From Chelonoidis abingdonii (Eukaryota; Chordata; Testudines; Testudinidae): 64,000 bases of DNA. The first letter of the stretch is position 1. Each line of letters begins with the position of its first letter. The stretch is from the NCBI RefSeq assembly GCF_003597395.2, contig NC_133773.1:147118761-147182760 (forward strand), in the 5' to 3' direction. Positions 11,451 to 23,700 of this stretch are shown piece after piece. The notes beneath the pieces are model-generated. The model was not told the DNA's origin, did no database searches, and saw only the letters and a list, made by a program, of their open reading frames with translations. Position numbers and translations under genes: made by a program.

Positions 11451-12290
11451 TGTTTGTACTTAAAGTTCTGCACAGGATCTTTTCAGGGGGAATAAGGCAA
11501 AACGCCACATTTATTAGTAATCCAGGTGTCAATTAACACTGTATCATCTGATATATATATTACACTTATGCGCGCACACTCACACACACACACTCCGTCT
11601 TGTTGTTACCAATCAGTTGCTCCCCTAACTGCACTGGCCAGGTGAGTTACATCAGGGAGGGGTGGAGCCAGGCTTCTGCCAATCCAGATCGATGCTCCGT
11701 GTTGACAAGATGAGACCCAGGGTCCTCTGCAAGACCCCTCACCTTTATAGCAGCTTCCCTCTCATGCAAATCTGTACCAGCTCCAAAATCTGTGTCTGAG
11801 TCCATTGGGCCTTTGTCCTGGTTCCTTCTGGGGGTGTCCCAGTGCTGCAGAGAGTGTTTCCAAGGGAAGGGGATAGCTTCTAACCCCTGAGGCCATCAGT
11901 GTCTCTGCTCGTCTTTAAGGAGCCCACCTGACAGGTTTTTTGTCCTTGGGGCTGGCTCCCAGCCCCTCTCCAGGGGGTGCAGCTGTCTGGAGGTGCTGCC
12001 TTCCCCCCTTGCTCATTCGCACCTCGCTCATTCCACAGGGCCATCGGTTAAGGGAGTGGGGGCGGGGTGGGAGGGATCTTGTTCTACTCCAAGCAAAAAG
12101 GCATTTTTCTTCTATCTTCTTCTATCCTATAACATTATACCAGGGGCAACGCAAAGTTTCTATATGAGGCTTTGATACAAAGTTTCCATATACCAAGGCT
12201 CATCAGTACAAGGTTTCTATATGAGGCTTTGATACAAAGTCCCATGAACACAGAGGTCACCCATGGACAGACCCACTACAAGGTTATATG
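11451..12290. other. Unassigned AT-rich repeat-like stretch
   Basis: It separates two parts of the CR1 block. It contains a (TA)n/(CA)n microsatellite at about 11552-11594 and, at 12150-12250, a repeated phrase of the kind tttctatatgaggctttgatacaaag. The phrase occurs at least twice in tandem. It may be another LTR inserted into the CR1; I found no clear ends. Confidence 0.4.
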
Positions 12291-13075
12291 AAGAGGCACA
12301 ATATAAAGTCATATGAAAATTATCAGAGATTTCTCTACACGTACATCTATCTAGATATCTCGAGAGATCTGCAACCTTTGCTCCTCAGGCAGGCAAGTCA
12401 CCATGCAGTTCTCCTGGTCATTGCAAACCCAGCTGTCTGTGTTTCTAATGATCGAATCCCCCATAACTATTACCCGTCTCTTCCTAATAACTGGGGGTCC
12501 CTCCCCTGGAGGGGTATCCTCTGTGCAAGGAGACACCACGACGTCATCTGGAAGGAGGGTCCCAGCTATGGGATCATTGCCCTCTGCTCCAGTTTGATCT
12601 TCTTCCTGGAGACTTTCATCTTCCTCAACAGCACAGATGCTCTCAGATGGGGGTTGGAACCACTCTGCTGTGTCCGGAAAGTCTCGTCTAGGTACCCCTC
12701 TGTCTCCCTTCACTCCTCTGGTTCAGCCACTCTGGTCTCCAGAGCCCAAGCTGCTTGCACCGAATGCCCACATGTCAGGTAACTCTATGTGCTGCACTCA
12801 CTGTGTACACCTGCTAGTCCCCATTTGCTGCTGGCGTCTGCCAGAGCTAGGCAAGGCGGTTGTTTGCTCTTTGGGGTGTTTTGGGGGGGCTGTTGTTGGC
12901 CTAAGTATAGGGTAAGGCCTGGCTCACATCCCCCCCTCTAACTCCCTCTGCAACACTCCTGTTTGCTCGCTGCTCCGTGGTTTGGCAGGAGGCTTTTAAC
13001 CCCTGTTCTCCCAGAGTTAGCGCCTGAGTGAGATTAGGGATCCAAGCCTAGCCGGCTAGAGCTCCTTGGGAAGTG
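12291..13075 (-). mobile_element. CR1 LINE ORF1-like / 5' part
   Basis: A minus-strand frame at 12713-12351 encodes an acidic segment followed by RKRRVIVMGDSIIRNTDSWV. This resembles the esterase-like GDSL-type segment found in CR1 ORF1 proteins. The sequence up to about 13075 is probably the remaining 5' region of the same or another CR1. It is a partial, non-functional copy. Confidence 0.6.
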
Positions 13076-13079
13076 GCTC

Positions 13080-13690
13080 CGCACACAGCCCCCAGTGTTC
13101 ACTTCAGTCCCTCACCCCCTGGGGCCGAGGGTCACTCCTCCTTCCCAAGAGCTCCCTGTTACAGAGTGGGGGGGAGTCCGGGCCCTGTGACCCCACTTTC
13201 TGCCATTCCCCAGGACTCTCAGCCAGCCAGTAACACAGAAGGGTTATTAGACGACAGGAACACAGTCCCAAGCAGGGCTTGTAGGTACAACCAGGACCCC
13301 TCAGCCATGTCCCTCTGGGGGGCAAGAAGCTTAGATCCCAGACTTGGGGTTCCCTGCATCTTCCCAGCCAGCCCAAAACTGAACCCCCCCTCCAGCTGAC
13401 TCACTCCCCTCCCCCCGGCTCCTCCTCCAGCCTTTGTCCAGTTTCTCAGGCAAAGATGTCACCTGGCCCCAACCCCCTCCCAGCTCAGGTTACAGGCTCA
13501 GGTACCGTCCCTCAAATACAGTCACCCCCCTTTTCTCCCCTCCCCCTTGCAAACGGTCCCAGTAAAACCGTCAGTCCACCCCCAAGCAGTGTGGGCCACT
13601 CGACACCTCTGGCAGTGAGCCCAGAGCAATGGGACTGGTCCCCTTGTAGGCAGGGTGGGGCAGTTCTCAGGCTCTCCTGGAGATACCAGG
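13080..13690 (-). mobile_element. LTR fragment related to family A
   Basis: Read on the minus strand, it carries cctacaag, then gtcgtctaataa (poly(A) region) and gttactggctggctgagagtc. This is the same order as the better LTR-A copies at 17.15, 41.12 and 52.15 kb. It is diverged and has no coding content. Confidence 0.6.
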
Positions 13691-14925
13691 AGTAAGGCGC
13701 AGCTGAGCTGCTGGATGTCAGCGCCCCTTTGAGCTGTGCTGCTGGAGGAACCACCCCCGTTCCCATCTCTGGGCTCGTCTACACGGAAATGCTGCAGCCG
13801 CACAGCTCCAGGGCTTCAGTGAAGATGCTACCTGTGCCACCGGACTGCTTCTGCCCTGGCTGTCTGCTCCCCTGTGCCTGAGCAGCAGTAGCCAGGGCGA
13901 TGGGAGAATTCCCCCGGCCATGCTGCGTCTGTGTTTCACCGCACCGCTCTGGGGGCCTGAATTCCTCATGAGGACCAGGCTCTGCCCACTCCCGGCCTGG
14001 GCTGCACTAGAAAACTAGCTCGGAGTGTGGAGTCCACACAACCCCCCCCAACTCCCTGCATGGACAGTGCCAGCGAACCCAGCTGCTGCTTCTTGGGCAG
14101 GGGGCTAAGCACAGCATGGGGAGACCCCTCCCACCCCCCACTGCATCAGGAGCATCTGCTCGGAGGCGGCGCAGTGAGGCTGCTGTGGGTTTTATGTGTC
14201 GACGACAAGCCTTCCCGCTGGCTTAGCTCCATCCCTGCGGGCTGGAAAGAGCCTGGCCCTGCGTGCTGGAGGCCAGCACCCTAGGCCCTGTGTGGGCAGC
14301 GCTTGGGCAAAGGAAGAATTCTGCTGGCAACCTGGCGCCCGCCTCTCAGCCCGCCACTGAATTAACCAGTGACAGAAATTCCCCCTCCAGCCAGAGCCTG
14401 AGTGTCTACACTGCAGCATTAGCAGAGACTGGGGTGTGAGCCCCCTTCTTAACCCGCCTCCTCCCCTGTCCTGCTAAGTTCACCTGGGAACCTCCCAAGG
14501 AGAGCAGGCTATTTGTACGCTGCGGGGGGCTGGGCCTGGCCAGTCCTGCCCACGTCCCAGACAACCAGGTGACAAAGCACCTCATGGCTCCTGCTCTTCG
14601 CATGCAAAGCACAGAGGGAAACTGAGGAACACACTGGAATCACAAACTTTCTCTGTTGCTACTGGGCATCTGGCTCCTCGCCCGCTGGGCGAGCTCTGGC
14701 CTCCCTGACCAGCCCTGCCTGTCTGCTCTGCATCTCTCCTTCACTGCCCTCTGCCTCCTGGACACGGTCAGACGCCTCAGGCTGCAGCTTCCTCCTCCCC
14801 AGCCCTGGCACCGAGCTGGTGGAGGAGCCTGACCTGCAGATGCAGCACTATAGACCAGCTCCCCAGAGCCTCCTCGCTGCTTCGCTGAGCCCCTGCCTTT
14901 GCCAGCCAGTCCTGTCCCCACTGAG
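13691..14925. other. No gene seen
   Basis: This is moderately GC-rich single-copy-looking sequence. No conserved protein segment or clear repeat was recognised. Confidence 0.4.
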
Positions 14926-14929
14926 GCGC

Positions 14930-16435
14930 TTTGATGAGGTGGGAGGATGTGGTGGAGGTGTGAAGTGGGAGGGAGAGGTGGGGGGGAGGTTTGATGAGGT
15001 GGGAGGATGTGGTGGAGGTGTGAAGTGGAAGGGAGCGGTTTGATGGGGATGAGGGGTGGGGGGGAGGTTTGATGAGGTAGTGTCAAGGTTTTTCCCCCCA
15101 CTTTGAAATTTACTGTACAAAAAGTGGGGACCTGCATGAACACTTTTAAGCTTAATTACTAGCTTAAATCTGGTATGCTGCCACCAGCCAGAATTTAGCG
15201 TCTGGCACACTTTCTGTTCTCCCAAAACCTTCCCTGGGGAACCCAGACCCAAGCCCCTTGGGTCTTAAAACAAGGAGAAATTAACCAGCCCCCTCCTTTC
15301 CCTCCAGACTTTCCCCTCCCTGGGTTGCCTTGAGAGGCTTGACACCAATCCAAACTTCTTGGATCTTAAAACAAGGAGGAATTAATCATCCCCCCTCCTG
15401 TCCCCCCACCAATCCCTGGTGAGGTCAGACTCAATCCCTTGGATTTTAAACCAAGGAAAAATCAATCAGGCTCTTAAAAAGAAAGCTTTTAATTAAAGAA
15501 AGAAAAAAAGTAAAGAGTTTATCTTTGTAAAAATCAGGATGAAAAAATGCATTTTTTTTTTACCAGGTACTCAGATCATATAGACCAGAGGGACCCACCC
15601 CAGCCAGATTCAAAGTTACAGCAACGGTAAAATCCTCCAGTAAAAACACAATTACAAATTAAGAAAAACACAACATAAAGACTAATCCCCTTGCCTGGCT
15701 ATACTTACTATTGATGAAACATAGAAGACTGATTCCAAAAGATGGAAAGCCTTGATGATGTCCGTCTCTCCATCCCGAAAGCGCACAACAACCCACACAA
15801 AAGAGCACAAACAAAGACTCCCCCACCAAGATTTGAAATATCTTGTCCCCACAATGTCCTCTGGTCAGGTGTCAGCCAGGTCACTGACTCTAATCGCCTT
15901 TACAGGTAAAAGAGACATTACCCTTAACTGTCTGCTTATTACAGGTGGGGTGTGGCAGTGGAGGTCTGATGGGATGAGGAGGGTGGTGGTGGGATGTAAT
16001 GTTGAGGGGGTCTGCGGGGCAGGTCTGATAGGATAAAGGGGTGTGGGGGAGTTTGGTGAGGTGGAGTTTCTGGGGAGTTTGAAGTGAGGAGAGGTGGGTG
16101 AGCGGAGGTTGCTGGGGGATCGGGGGTGGGGGAGGTTTGAGGGTAGGTGGGGGGGAGTTTGAAGATGCGAGGGAGAGGTGGGTGGGGGGGTTTGAGGAGG
16201 TGGGATGTGGGGGGGAGGTTTGAAGCGAGGGAGAGGATGGGGGTTGGTGGAGGGTGTGGGGGAGTTTGAGGGGGTGGGATGTGGGGGGGAGTTTGGAAGT
16301 GCGAGGAGAGAGGGTGAGGGAGAGTTTGATGGGATGAGGAGGAGTGTGGGGGAGGTTTGAGGAGGTGGAATGTGGGGGGAGGTTGGAAGGCGAGGGAAAG
16401 GGAGGGGAGATGTTTGATGGGATGAGAGGGGTGTT
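14930..16435. repeat. G-rich minisatellite, split by an LTR-B insertion
   Basis: Units of the kind gaggtttgatgaggtgggaggatgtggtggaggtgtgaag occur at 14930-15080 and again at 15944-16435, with LTR-B between them. The right part is noisier and its unit length is uneven. The two halves clearly share the gtttgatg(g/a)g(a/g)tgag core, so they were one array before the insertion. Confidence 0.8.
15081..15943 (+). mobile_element. LTR-B element inserted in a minisatellite
   Basis: It starts tgtcaaggtttttcccccc and ends about ttattaca. Inside are repeated ggatcttaaaacaaggag phrases, aaagcttttaattaaagaaag, and a right part with accaagatttgaaatatcttgtcccc and ctggtcaggtgtcagccagg. A second copy, lacking its 5' end, lies at about 38905-39669, also inside a minisatellite. 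No open frame is seen. Confidence 0.75.
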
Positions 16436-16919
16436 GGGGCTGAAGGGGGCAGCCGGCTGGCCAAGGCGTAAGGCCAGGGGTGCCAGGCAGCTGGAGTCGA
16501 CATTCAGCTGCATCTGACCGTCCCCCTGGCAGCCACTCAGCGGGACTGGCCCCAATCTGCCTCCACTAGGCGCCCACACCCCTCCACGGGTGTCGACTCT
16601 GGACTGTGGGAAGGCAGGTGCTGGATCATAGGCATATGCAGCTCAGGGCCGACCCCCAAGGAAAAGCAACTTGCAGCCCAGGCGGAACTGCAGGCAAAGG
16701 AAATGGCACCCAGGCTGGCACCTTTTCCCATAGCGCCTGCGGGCCTGAGCCTGGATGGGTTACAGGCAAGAAAAGCCGAGGCAAGCGGCTCCTCTGCCCT
16801 CCCATCCTGCGGAGCCTGCAACCGTCCAGGCCTGGTGGGGAGCAACCAGCCGAGAGGGAATTCATGGGGGCTTCCCAAGGAAAAGAGCTGGGCTGGGCCG
16901 GTGGAAGGGCAGGTGGATG
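16436..16919. other. No gene seen
   Basis: This is a GC-rich stretch between two minisatellite arrays. Open frames exist on both strands, but none shows a conserved domain. Confidence 0.4.
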
Positions 16920-18880
16920 AAAAAGATCAGAAAGTGGGTGTAATTTGGGATTACGGGGTGTGGTGGGGGACAGTGAGGAGTTGGGGGGTAGGAGAGGCAC
17001 AAGGGGGGTGGGCTGTGGAGGTTAAGTTGGGGAAACAGTAAAGTTTGTTGGTGAGAGGTGCAGGGATGGGTGGGTGGGTCTAGGGTTGGGGACATAGGTT
17101 TGGGGTAGGGGGAGGCGCAGGGGGTTGGGTGTGGGGGGGTTAGGTTAGGGGATTGACGAACTGGACGTTCTTAGTTGCCTGAATACTCGTGTTGGTGCCA
17201 TCAGTCCCCATAGGCAGCTTCTAGATCGAGGTGGGGTGGATAAGGTTTGATTGCTACAGAGGAAGGGCCAGTGCCCCTAAATGCCGGGCACTTCTGTCTC
17301 CTAGCAACTGATGCCTGGAACCCCCCCCTCTGCAGAAGGTGCCAGCTGAAGGTGTGGAACAAAGAAGATCAGGGACGCATCCTGGCCCGGAAAGGGCTGA
17401 GCCAAGAGGAGGGGCTAGGGGTGGTTAGGCTGAGCTGGCGGGGACGAGAGTGAAGTGCAGACCTATGGGGTCGACACTTGCCTCGCCAGAAATGGACCGG
17501 CCGAAGGGGGTTCCGGTCCTGTACTACAAGCCGGTTTAGACCCTGTCCTCACCACGAATAAACTCTGTTTTAACTGGCTGGCTGAGGTCACGTCTGACGC
17601 AAGTGGGGTGCAGGAACCCGGGCTCCTCCAAGGACCCCCCTGGGTGGGCTCGCTGTGGGAAGCACAAAAACGGAGGGGCAGAGATGCTGAATGCTCCAAG
17701 GAGAGACCTCAGGAGGTGAAGAACGTGTGAGCTCTTGCCCTGAACAAGTCTGCTCCAAGGGAGAGGAGGCTCCCAAAGTACGCCCTGGCTTTGGTGGACA
17801 TCCAAGAGCATCGCCCGGGACTCGTGGCAGAGACACAATGAGGATGGGGGGTAGGAGAGGCAAGGTTGGAGCGGGTTGGGGTTAGAAGGTTGGGAGGACA
17901 GTGAGGATTGGGGTAGGAGGGTACAGGGGGTTGGGTGGTGGTGGGTTCAGGGGTTAGGGGACAGTTGAGGATTGGGGGTCAGAGGCACAGGGGTTGGCTG
18001 GGTTGGTAGGGGTTGGAGAACAGTGGAGGATTGGGGGCGTAGGAGAAAGCAAGGGTAGGGTGTGGTGGGGGTTAGAGGTTGGGGAATCAGTGAGCGTTGG
18101 GTAAGGAGAAGGCACAGAGGTTGGGGCTTGGTGGGAAGTGGGGGACCAGTCAGATTGCAAGTAGGTAGATGGCACAGACGGGCGGGGTGTTGGGGTTTAG
18201 GGGTTTACGGGACAGTGAGGCATTTGGGTAGGAAGAGGTGCAGGGGTGGGGTGTGGTGGGGGTAGGGGTGGGGCACTGAGGTGGGGGTAGGAGAGGCACA
18301 GGGGGGTTGGTGGTGGTGGGGTTTAGGGTTAGGGACTGAGGTTTGGGGGTAGGCAGAGGTACAGAGATTGGGCGTTTGGGGTTCTAGAGGTTGGGGGACA
18401 GTGAGGTTTGTGGGTTAGGAAAGTCACAGAGGGGGTGTGGTGGGGCTTAGGGGTTACGGGACCAGTGGAGGATTTGGAGGAGAGCACAGGGGGGTTGGGG
18501 TGTGTGGGGTTAGGGGTTGGGGGACAAGTGAGGTTTAAGGGGTAAGGAGGGTACAGAGGGTTTGGGGTTTAGGGTTAGGAGACGTAGAGTTTTGGGGGAT
18601 AGTGAGTAGGCGCAGGGTGGTTGGGGTGTGGTGGGGTGTTAGGGATAGGAACCAGGAGGATGGGGGGTAAGGAGAGGCACAAGGGGGTTTGGGGTGTGGT
18701 TGGTGAGGGGTGAACAGTTGAGGATTTGGGATAGAAGCGAGGGGTTAGATGTGGTGGGGGTTAGGGGGTAAGGACCAGTGAGGATTGGGGGGTAGAGAGG
18801 CAACAGGGGGTTGGGGTGTGGTGGGGGTTGGGGGATAGTGAGGATTTGGGGGTGGGCTGTGGAGATTGCGGGGGCCAACG
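16920..18880. repeat. G-rich minisatellite with TTAGGGG-like core, split by LTR-A
   Basis: Degenerate units of about 65 bp combine gttggggtgtggtgggg, gttaggggttgggggacagtgagg and attgggggtaggagaggcacagg. They run 16920-17153 and 17836-18880 on either side of an LTR-A insertion. Unit length is irregular, with many one-base differences. The G-rich strand contains frequent runs of four or five G, and the ttagggg phrase resembles telomere repeat variants. Confidence 0.8.
17154..17835 (+). mobile_element. LTR-A copy inside the minisatellite
   Basis: It begins tgacgaactgg and runs through cttctgtctcctagcaactgatg, the polyadenylation region cacgaataaac, and the 3' part gaaccc...ctcctccaaggac to gggactcgtgg. 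Its order matches the copies at 41122 and 52152. It is somewhat corrupted by small indels. Confidence 0.75.
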
Positions 18881-18974
18881 GGGAGCAGGGACCGGGGATA
18901 CTCTGCACATACCAAGGCTGGGAGGGACCGTTGACCTGCTGTATAGCCCAGGTCAGGGGCGAGGAGTAAAGCAG

Positions 18975-19370
18975 GGGGGAGCCAGATTTTGGGGTGTCCC
19001 CGGGGGCTGTGACAGGAGGGGGGTAGAACCAGGTTTGGGGGCTGGGAGAGGAGGGTGGTGCCAGGTTTGGGGGACTGGGAGAGGAGTAGGAGTGCCAGAT
19101 TTGAGGGCTGGGAGAGGATGGGGGGAGAGCCAGGTTTGGGGGTTGAGAGAGGATTGGGAGTGCCAGGTTTGGGGGCTGGGAGAGGAGTGGGGAAGAGCGA
19201 GGTTTGGGGGCTGGGAGAGGAGTGGGGAAGAGCCAGGTTTGGAGGCTGGGAGAGGAAGGGGGTGCCAGGTTTGGGGGTTGGGAGAGGAGTAGGGGACAGC
19301 GACGTTTGGGGGACTGGGAGAGGAGGGGGAGATGCTAGGTTTTGAGGGGCTGGGAGAGGAGGGGGGGCCA
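18975..19370. repeat. Minisatellite, about 35-45 bp unit
   Basis: Repeated units read gccaggtttgggggctgggagaggagtgggg(g/a)a, with about ten copies. The long plus-strand frames across it (Gly/Trp/Arg-rich) are a by-product of the repeat. Confidence 0.85.
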
Positions 19371-19514
19371 GGGAAGCCCCCCTCCGAGGTGGGGGTGGGC
19401 TCAGTGCATTTAGGATTGTTCCAGGGCCGCCCCTTGCTCGTGTGCCGTGAAGGGGAATGGGGGCGTGGGGGAGGCTGCTTCCCAGAGCTCAGAGCTGCAC
19501 CTCCCTGGGCGTGA

Positions 19515-20060
19515 CACTGTGTGTGTGTGTCCCTGCATGAGTGTATAGCCCTGTGTGTGTGTGTGTCCTGGTGTCATCATTGCGCTTATCACTGTGTGTA
19601 GGTGTCCCTGTGTGTGACTGCACGTACCCCAGTGTGGGGGGCTGTCACTGTGCTTATTGCTGCATCAGTGTGTCCCTGCATGTGTGTATATCCCAGTGTG
19701 TGTGTCACTGTGTGTGTATGTGTCACTGCACGTATGCCAGTGTGGGTTTGTCATGTCCCAGTGTGTGTGTCATTGCGTATCACTGTGGCTGTGTGTCCCT
19801 GTGTGTGTGTGTGTGTGTGTCACTGCATGTATCCCAGTGTGGGTTTGTCATATCCTGGAGTATGTGTCACTGTGTGTGTCATTGCATATCACTGTGGTTG
19901 TGAGTCACTCTGTGTGTGTGTATCTCTGTGTGTGTGTGTGTCACTGCACGTATCCCAGTGTGGTTTGTCATATCCCGGTATCATATCCCAGTGTATGTCT
20001 CATTGCCTATCACTGTGGCTGTGGGTCACTGTGTGTGTGTGTGTCCCGGTGTGTGTTGTG
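19515..20060. repeat. TG-rich compound minisatellite
   Basis: The sequence alternates (tg)n runs with gtcactgcatgtatcccagtg and gtcattgcatatcactgtggc phrases, a higher-order repeat built on TG dinucleotides. Cys/Val-rich open frames on the plus strand are artefacts of its composition. Confidence 0.85.
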
Positions 20061-20289
20061 CAGACTTCTTGCTCCCACCCACCATTAGGTGCCTGGAGCT
20101 TTGAGCTTGGCATGAAAGATGCTCCCCTCTCCGAGCCTCTCCACCGGTACTAGCAGGACCCTTCCCCCCATGGGGACCCCAGCCTCCAGCTGCCCCCATG
20201 GGAGAAGCCCCATGTGAGGAGTCGGGGCAGCCGCTCGCTCCCCATGTCCTTAACACCCAGTGAGGCCACAGGCAGCCCCTGCCCTGCCG

Positions 20290-22790
20290 TGGTCAGCGGC
20301 CCATCTGCTCCGAATCCAGAACTGCGGCCCCATCCCCAGAGCCACCTGGTCCAGCCCCACCCAGCTTGGCCTCACTGGGTTCCTGCCCCGCCCCTGCAAC
20401 TCCTGCCCCACCCCACAGCGCCCCCGGCTGCACTGGCAAGCGGGAGTTTTGCCCCCAATCAGGGATCCTTGCCCCACTCACCAAGCACCCCCTGCTGCCT
20501 CTTTGTTAGCCAGGAGCTCCGCCCCCAGTCAGGGTCCTGCCCACCACACCGCTCGCCCCCTGCTGGCATGCGGAGATTAGCGGAGCTCCATCCCCCCCCA
20601 CAGGAGCCCGGCCACCATTCATCCCGCAAGCCATGCGCCTCTCTGAACGCTCTATGGTTAGCCCGGGCGGCTCCCCACAACCCCCCAAAGCCACCCCGGG
20701 AGCCCGCTCCCTCCTCCCACTCTCTGACGTTACCCCATGTTGGTACTTGGGCGTTAGCAGGACCGCTCCCGTCACAACGGTATTTCCTGCGGCCCACCGC
20801 ACAACTGCCCCTTGTTGGCACTAGGTAGCCAGATTCTCCGCCGGCCGGTCCAGGCGCATGCCCCTGCCCGCCCCAAACAGCCGCCCCCCTGCTGGCACTG
20901 GGTTAAGCGGGAGCTTCCTGCCCCCAGTCAGCGGACTCCTGCACAATGACGCCACAGCACCCGGCTGCTGGCCAGGATAGCTCGGACCTCCGTCTCTCTC
21001 AAAGCCAGGGAGCCCCGCCCCTAGCCCGAGCAGGCCCCCTGCTGGCACGAGGCTAGCCAGGACGCACTCACCCACCAGCCAGGAAGATCTGCCCTACCCC
21101 ACAGTGCTCCCTGCCTCGGCACAGGACATATGCCCGCGGATCCCCCCTGCAGACCATGGGAGCGCCCGTCCCACCCCACAGCCGCCCTCTGGGGCACTGG
21201 GTTAGTCGGATGGCTCCCATCCTCACCAAGCCACAAGCCCCTTTCCACCCCCAGCGGCGCCGCGGTGTGCTGCACGGGCTAGCAGGGCTCACCCCCAGCC
21301 AGGATCCTGCCCTACCCCACAGCGCTCCCTGCTGGGCCACAGGACTAGCCGAGCTCCGCCCCCTCAGCCAGGAGCCTGTCCCACCCCACAGCGCCCTCCT
21401 GCTCGTCAACTGGCAGGTTAGCGGAGTGACTCCGCCCGTAGGGAGTCGCCGTAGCCTCGCCCACAGCACCCCGGCTGCACAGGGATAAAGCCGGAGCGCG
21501 CTCCAGCTCCTTCCAGCCAGGAGCCCGCCCCACCCACAGCGCCCCCTGCTGGCACAGGGCATTTCCGGCCCCTACCTTCAGGGCACCAATAACCCCATTT
21601 CACCAATAGCCGACGACGCCCTCCCACTCACCAGCCAGGATCCATCGCCGCAGGCGGCACCAATGTCCCTGCTCGCGCATCAGATTCTAGCCGAAGGAGC
21701 TGCACGACGCCCCTCAGCACGGGCCGTGCCCCCCCACAGCGCTCTCACCTGACTGGCACCTATGGCGTTCGCGGGCGCAATCAGCCCCCAGTCAGGCGAT
21801 ACCTTCTCCATGCTGCGCCCACCCCGTCACCACTCCGCTAGGCGACTAGCAGCCAGAGAGCTACCGCTCACTCATGCTAGGGAGCCCGCCCCCCTCATCA
21901 GCGCTGCAGTTGGTGTGGTGACCGTGTACTAAGGGAAATCCCGGCAATCTTAGTCGACTGACCTAGGGGACCCGCTATCACACCCACCCTCAGCTAGGAT
22001 GGCCCTCCATACACACACAGTGCTCCCTGCTGAGTACATGACTATGCCGGAGTGAGGCCGCCCCTACTCAGCCTCCAGGCGAGCGCCGTCCCACCCCACA
22101 GGCGCCAACTCTCCTGCTGCACTTGGGTTTAGCGGAGCTCCGCCCCTGCAGGGATCACTGCCCTGCCTCCCGGCGACACACCCCTCGCTGGAAGGATAGC
22201 GGGGAGCGCTCCGCCTCTCCTCATCCAGGCAGCCCGGCCCAGACCCCCAACCCTAGCGGGCACACCAGACGCCACCATACGCCTCTGGCACAGGGTTCTT
22301 AGTCCGAGAGGGCTTGCCACCCAAGTCCAGGATTACCTGCCCGCGTACGCGGCCACCCAGTGCTCCTGCTGGCAACAGGACTAGCCGGGAGCTCCGCCCT
22401 AGCCGGAGCCCGTCCCACCACAGCGCCCCCTGCTGGCACTGGGTTAGCGGATCTCCACTCACCAGCCAGGCAAGCCCTCCCACCCCACATGTCGCCCCCC
22501 TGCTGGCCACAGGCTAGCGAGGAGCTCACTCCCCAGCCAGGAGCCTGCCCTGCCCACAGTGCCCCTGCTGGCACTGGTGTTAGTCGGAGCTCCACCTCCC
22601 AGCCAGGAAGGCCGCCCACCCACAGCACCCCCTCTCAGCACAGGCTGGCATGGAGACCTCACCCGCCCAGCGAGGCAGCTGCCTTCGCCCCCTCAACGCC
22701 CCTGCTGGCACATGGAGTGAGCCGGGCGCTCGCTCCCCACAGCCAGGGACGCCCGCCTGCTCCCACAGCATTCCCCCTGCTGGCACGGGG
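20290..22790. repeat. Degraded or uncorrected version of the 69-bp CTCF-motif array
   Basis: Units of about 65-75 bp carry cagcgccccctgctggcac, a ggctagc(c)gggagctccgcccc piece and cagccaggagcc(c/t)gcccc. They match the clean array at 28030-28590 unit for unit but contain many one-base insertions and deletions from about 20.7 kb on. The left end (20290-20560) is cleaner than the middle. The noise pattern suggests raw long-read sequence rather than natural decay. Confidence 0.75.
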
Positions 22791-22799
22791 GGGGAGGGG

Positions 22800-23700
22800 A
22801 TCGCTGCGGAGCTCCGCCTTGGCATACCTGCCGCTTCTGGCTTCAGTTTGCTCGGCGCGCCCTGTGTCCCTCGAGCAAGAGTCCCAGCGTACACGTGTCG
22901 ACGCACAGATGGGTCAGTGCGGGGCGTGACCTGGGACCACCACCGGGGCTGGACATTGCACCTCAGCCCTCTGGCATGGGCGGTGCACGCAGGGTCACCG
23001 TGAGTGGGTCGCGGCGGGCGCCAGCATGCAGCCTCCTCGCAGCCGGCTGTGCCTCCCTCTTCTCTTCCCGGCCTCCCTGAGGCTAGGCTGAGAAAGCAGC
23101 CAAACTGCTCTCCGCTCTCTCGCGCAACGGCTTGATTGGCACCACACGCTTGGGGGCGCGAGGGGAGAGCAAGACTCCTATAAAGCAGGGCACTGCAGCA
23201 TTTGTGGGCATTGGTTGGCTCGCCCAGAGCTGTGCTGGGTGTCGCCATAACCCGCTGCCTGGAGCGTGTCTCCCTTCACACCCAACCACCCTGTGCTCAT
23301 GCTCGCCTGGACTACTGCGACGTCTCCCCCGGCTCCCTACACCAGACACCTAGACCAGCCATTCCGTCCCCTGGGCGAGGGATGAGCTATGACCTCTCTC
23401 GCCTCCCGCGGTGCAGGCGTATCGCCCGAGCGAGTCGTTCTCACTCATTCAACGTCACTCGCGTGCTCCTCGTACGCCTTGACAACGGCGGCATCTTAAC
23501 CCCCGGTGCAACTCGGCTAGTGAGCTCCCCTACCTCTTGGCCACGAAAGGCGTGCACCGTGTCGCCCGTGTAAGTACCTGAACCGCGAACTGCAGGTGGG
23601 CATGCCCGCCGAGAAAGGAACGCCCTCGGCCTACTCTCTATCCTCCTAGACGACCGGGCCTCGCCCCCTATACCACTCCTGAGAGAGGCTGCACGCGTGA
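22800..23700 (+). pseudogene. Noisy second copy of the filament gene promoter and 5' exon
   Basis: The stretch repeats 28590-29350 in order. It has the sequence after the array, a TATAAAG at about 23178, cactgcagcattt (23191; 28943 in the clean copy), an ATGAGCTATGAC at 23382 (29082 in the clean copy), and gtaagtacctgaac matching the coding gtgagtaacctgaac at about 29250. One-base indels destroy the frame within about ten codons. Offsets are steady at about 5.7 kb. I think this is assembly gap-fill of the same locus and not a second gene. A true degenerate duplicate is the alternative. Confidence 0.7.

Noticed and set aside
19541..20153. Cys/Val-rich plus-strand frames of 120-183 codons
   Set aside because: They are translations of TG-rich minisatellite in three frames.
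23382..23700. A second, functional filament gene
   Set aside because: The ATG region is present, but frame is lost within about ten codons and the whole block mirrors 28.6-29.35 kb with read-error-like indels.
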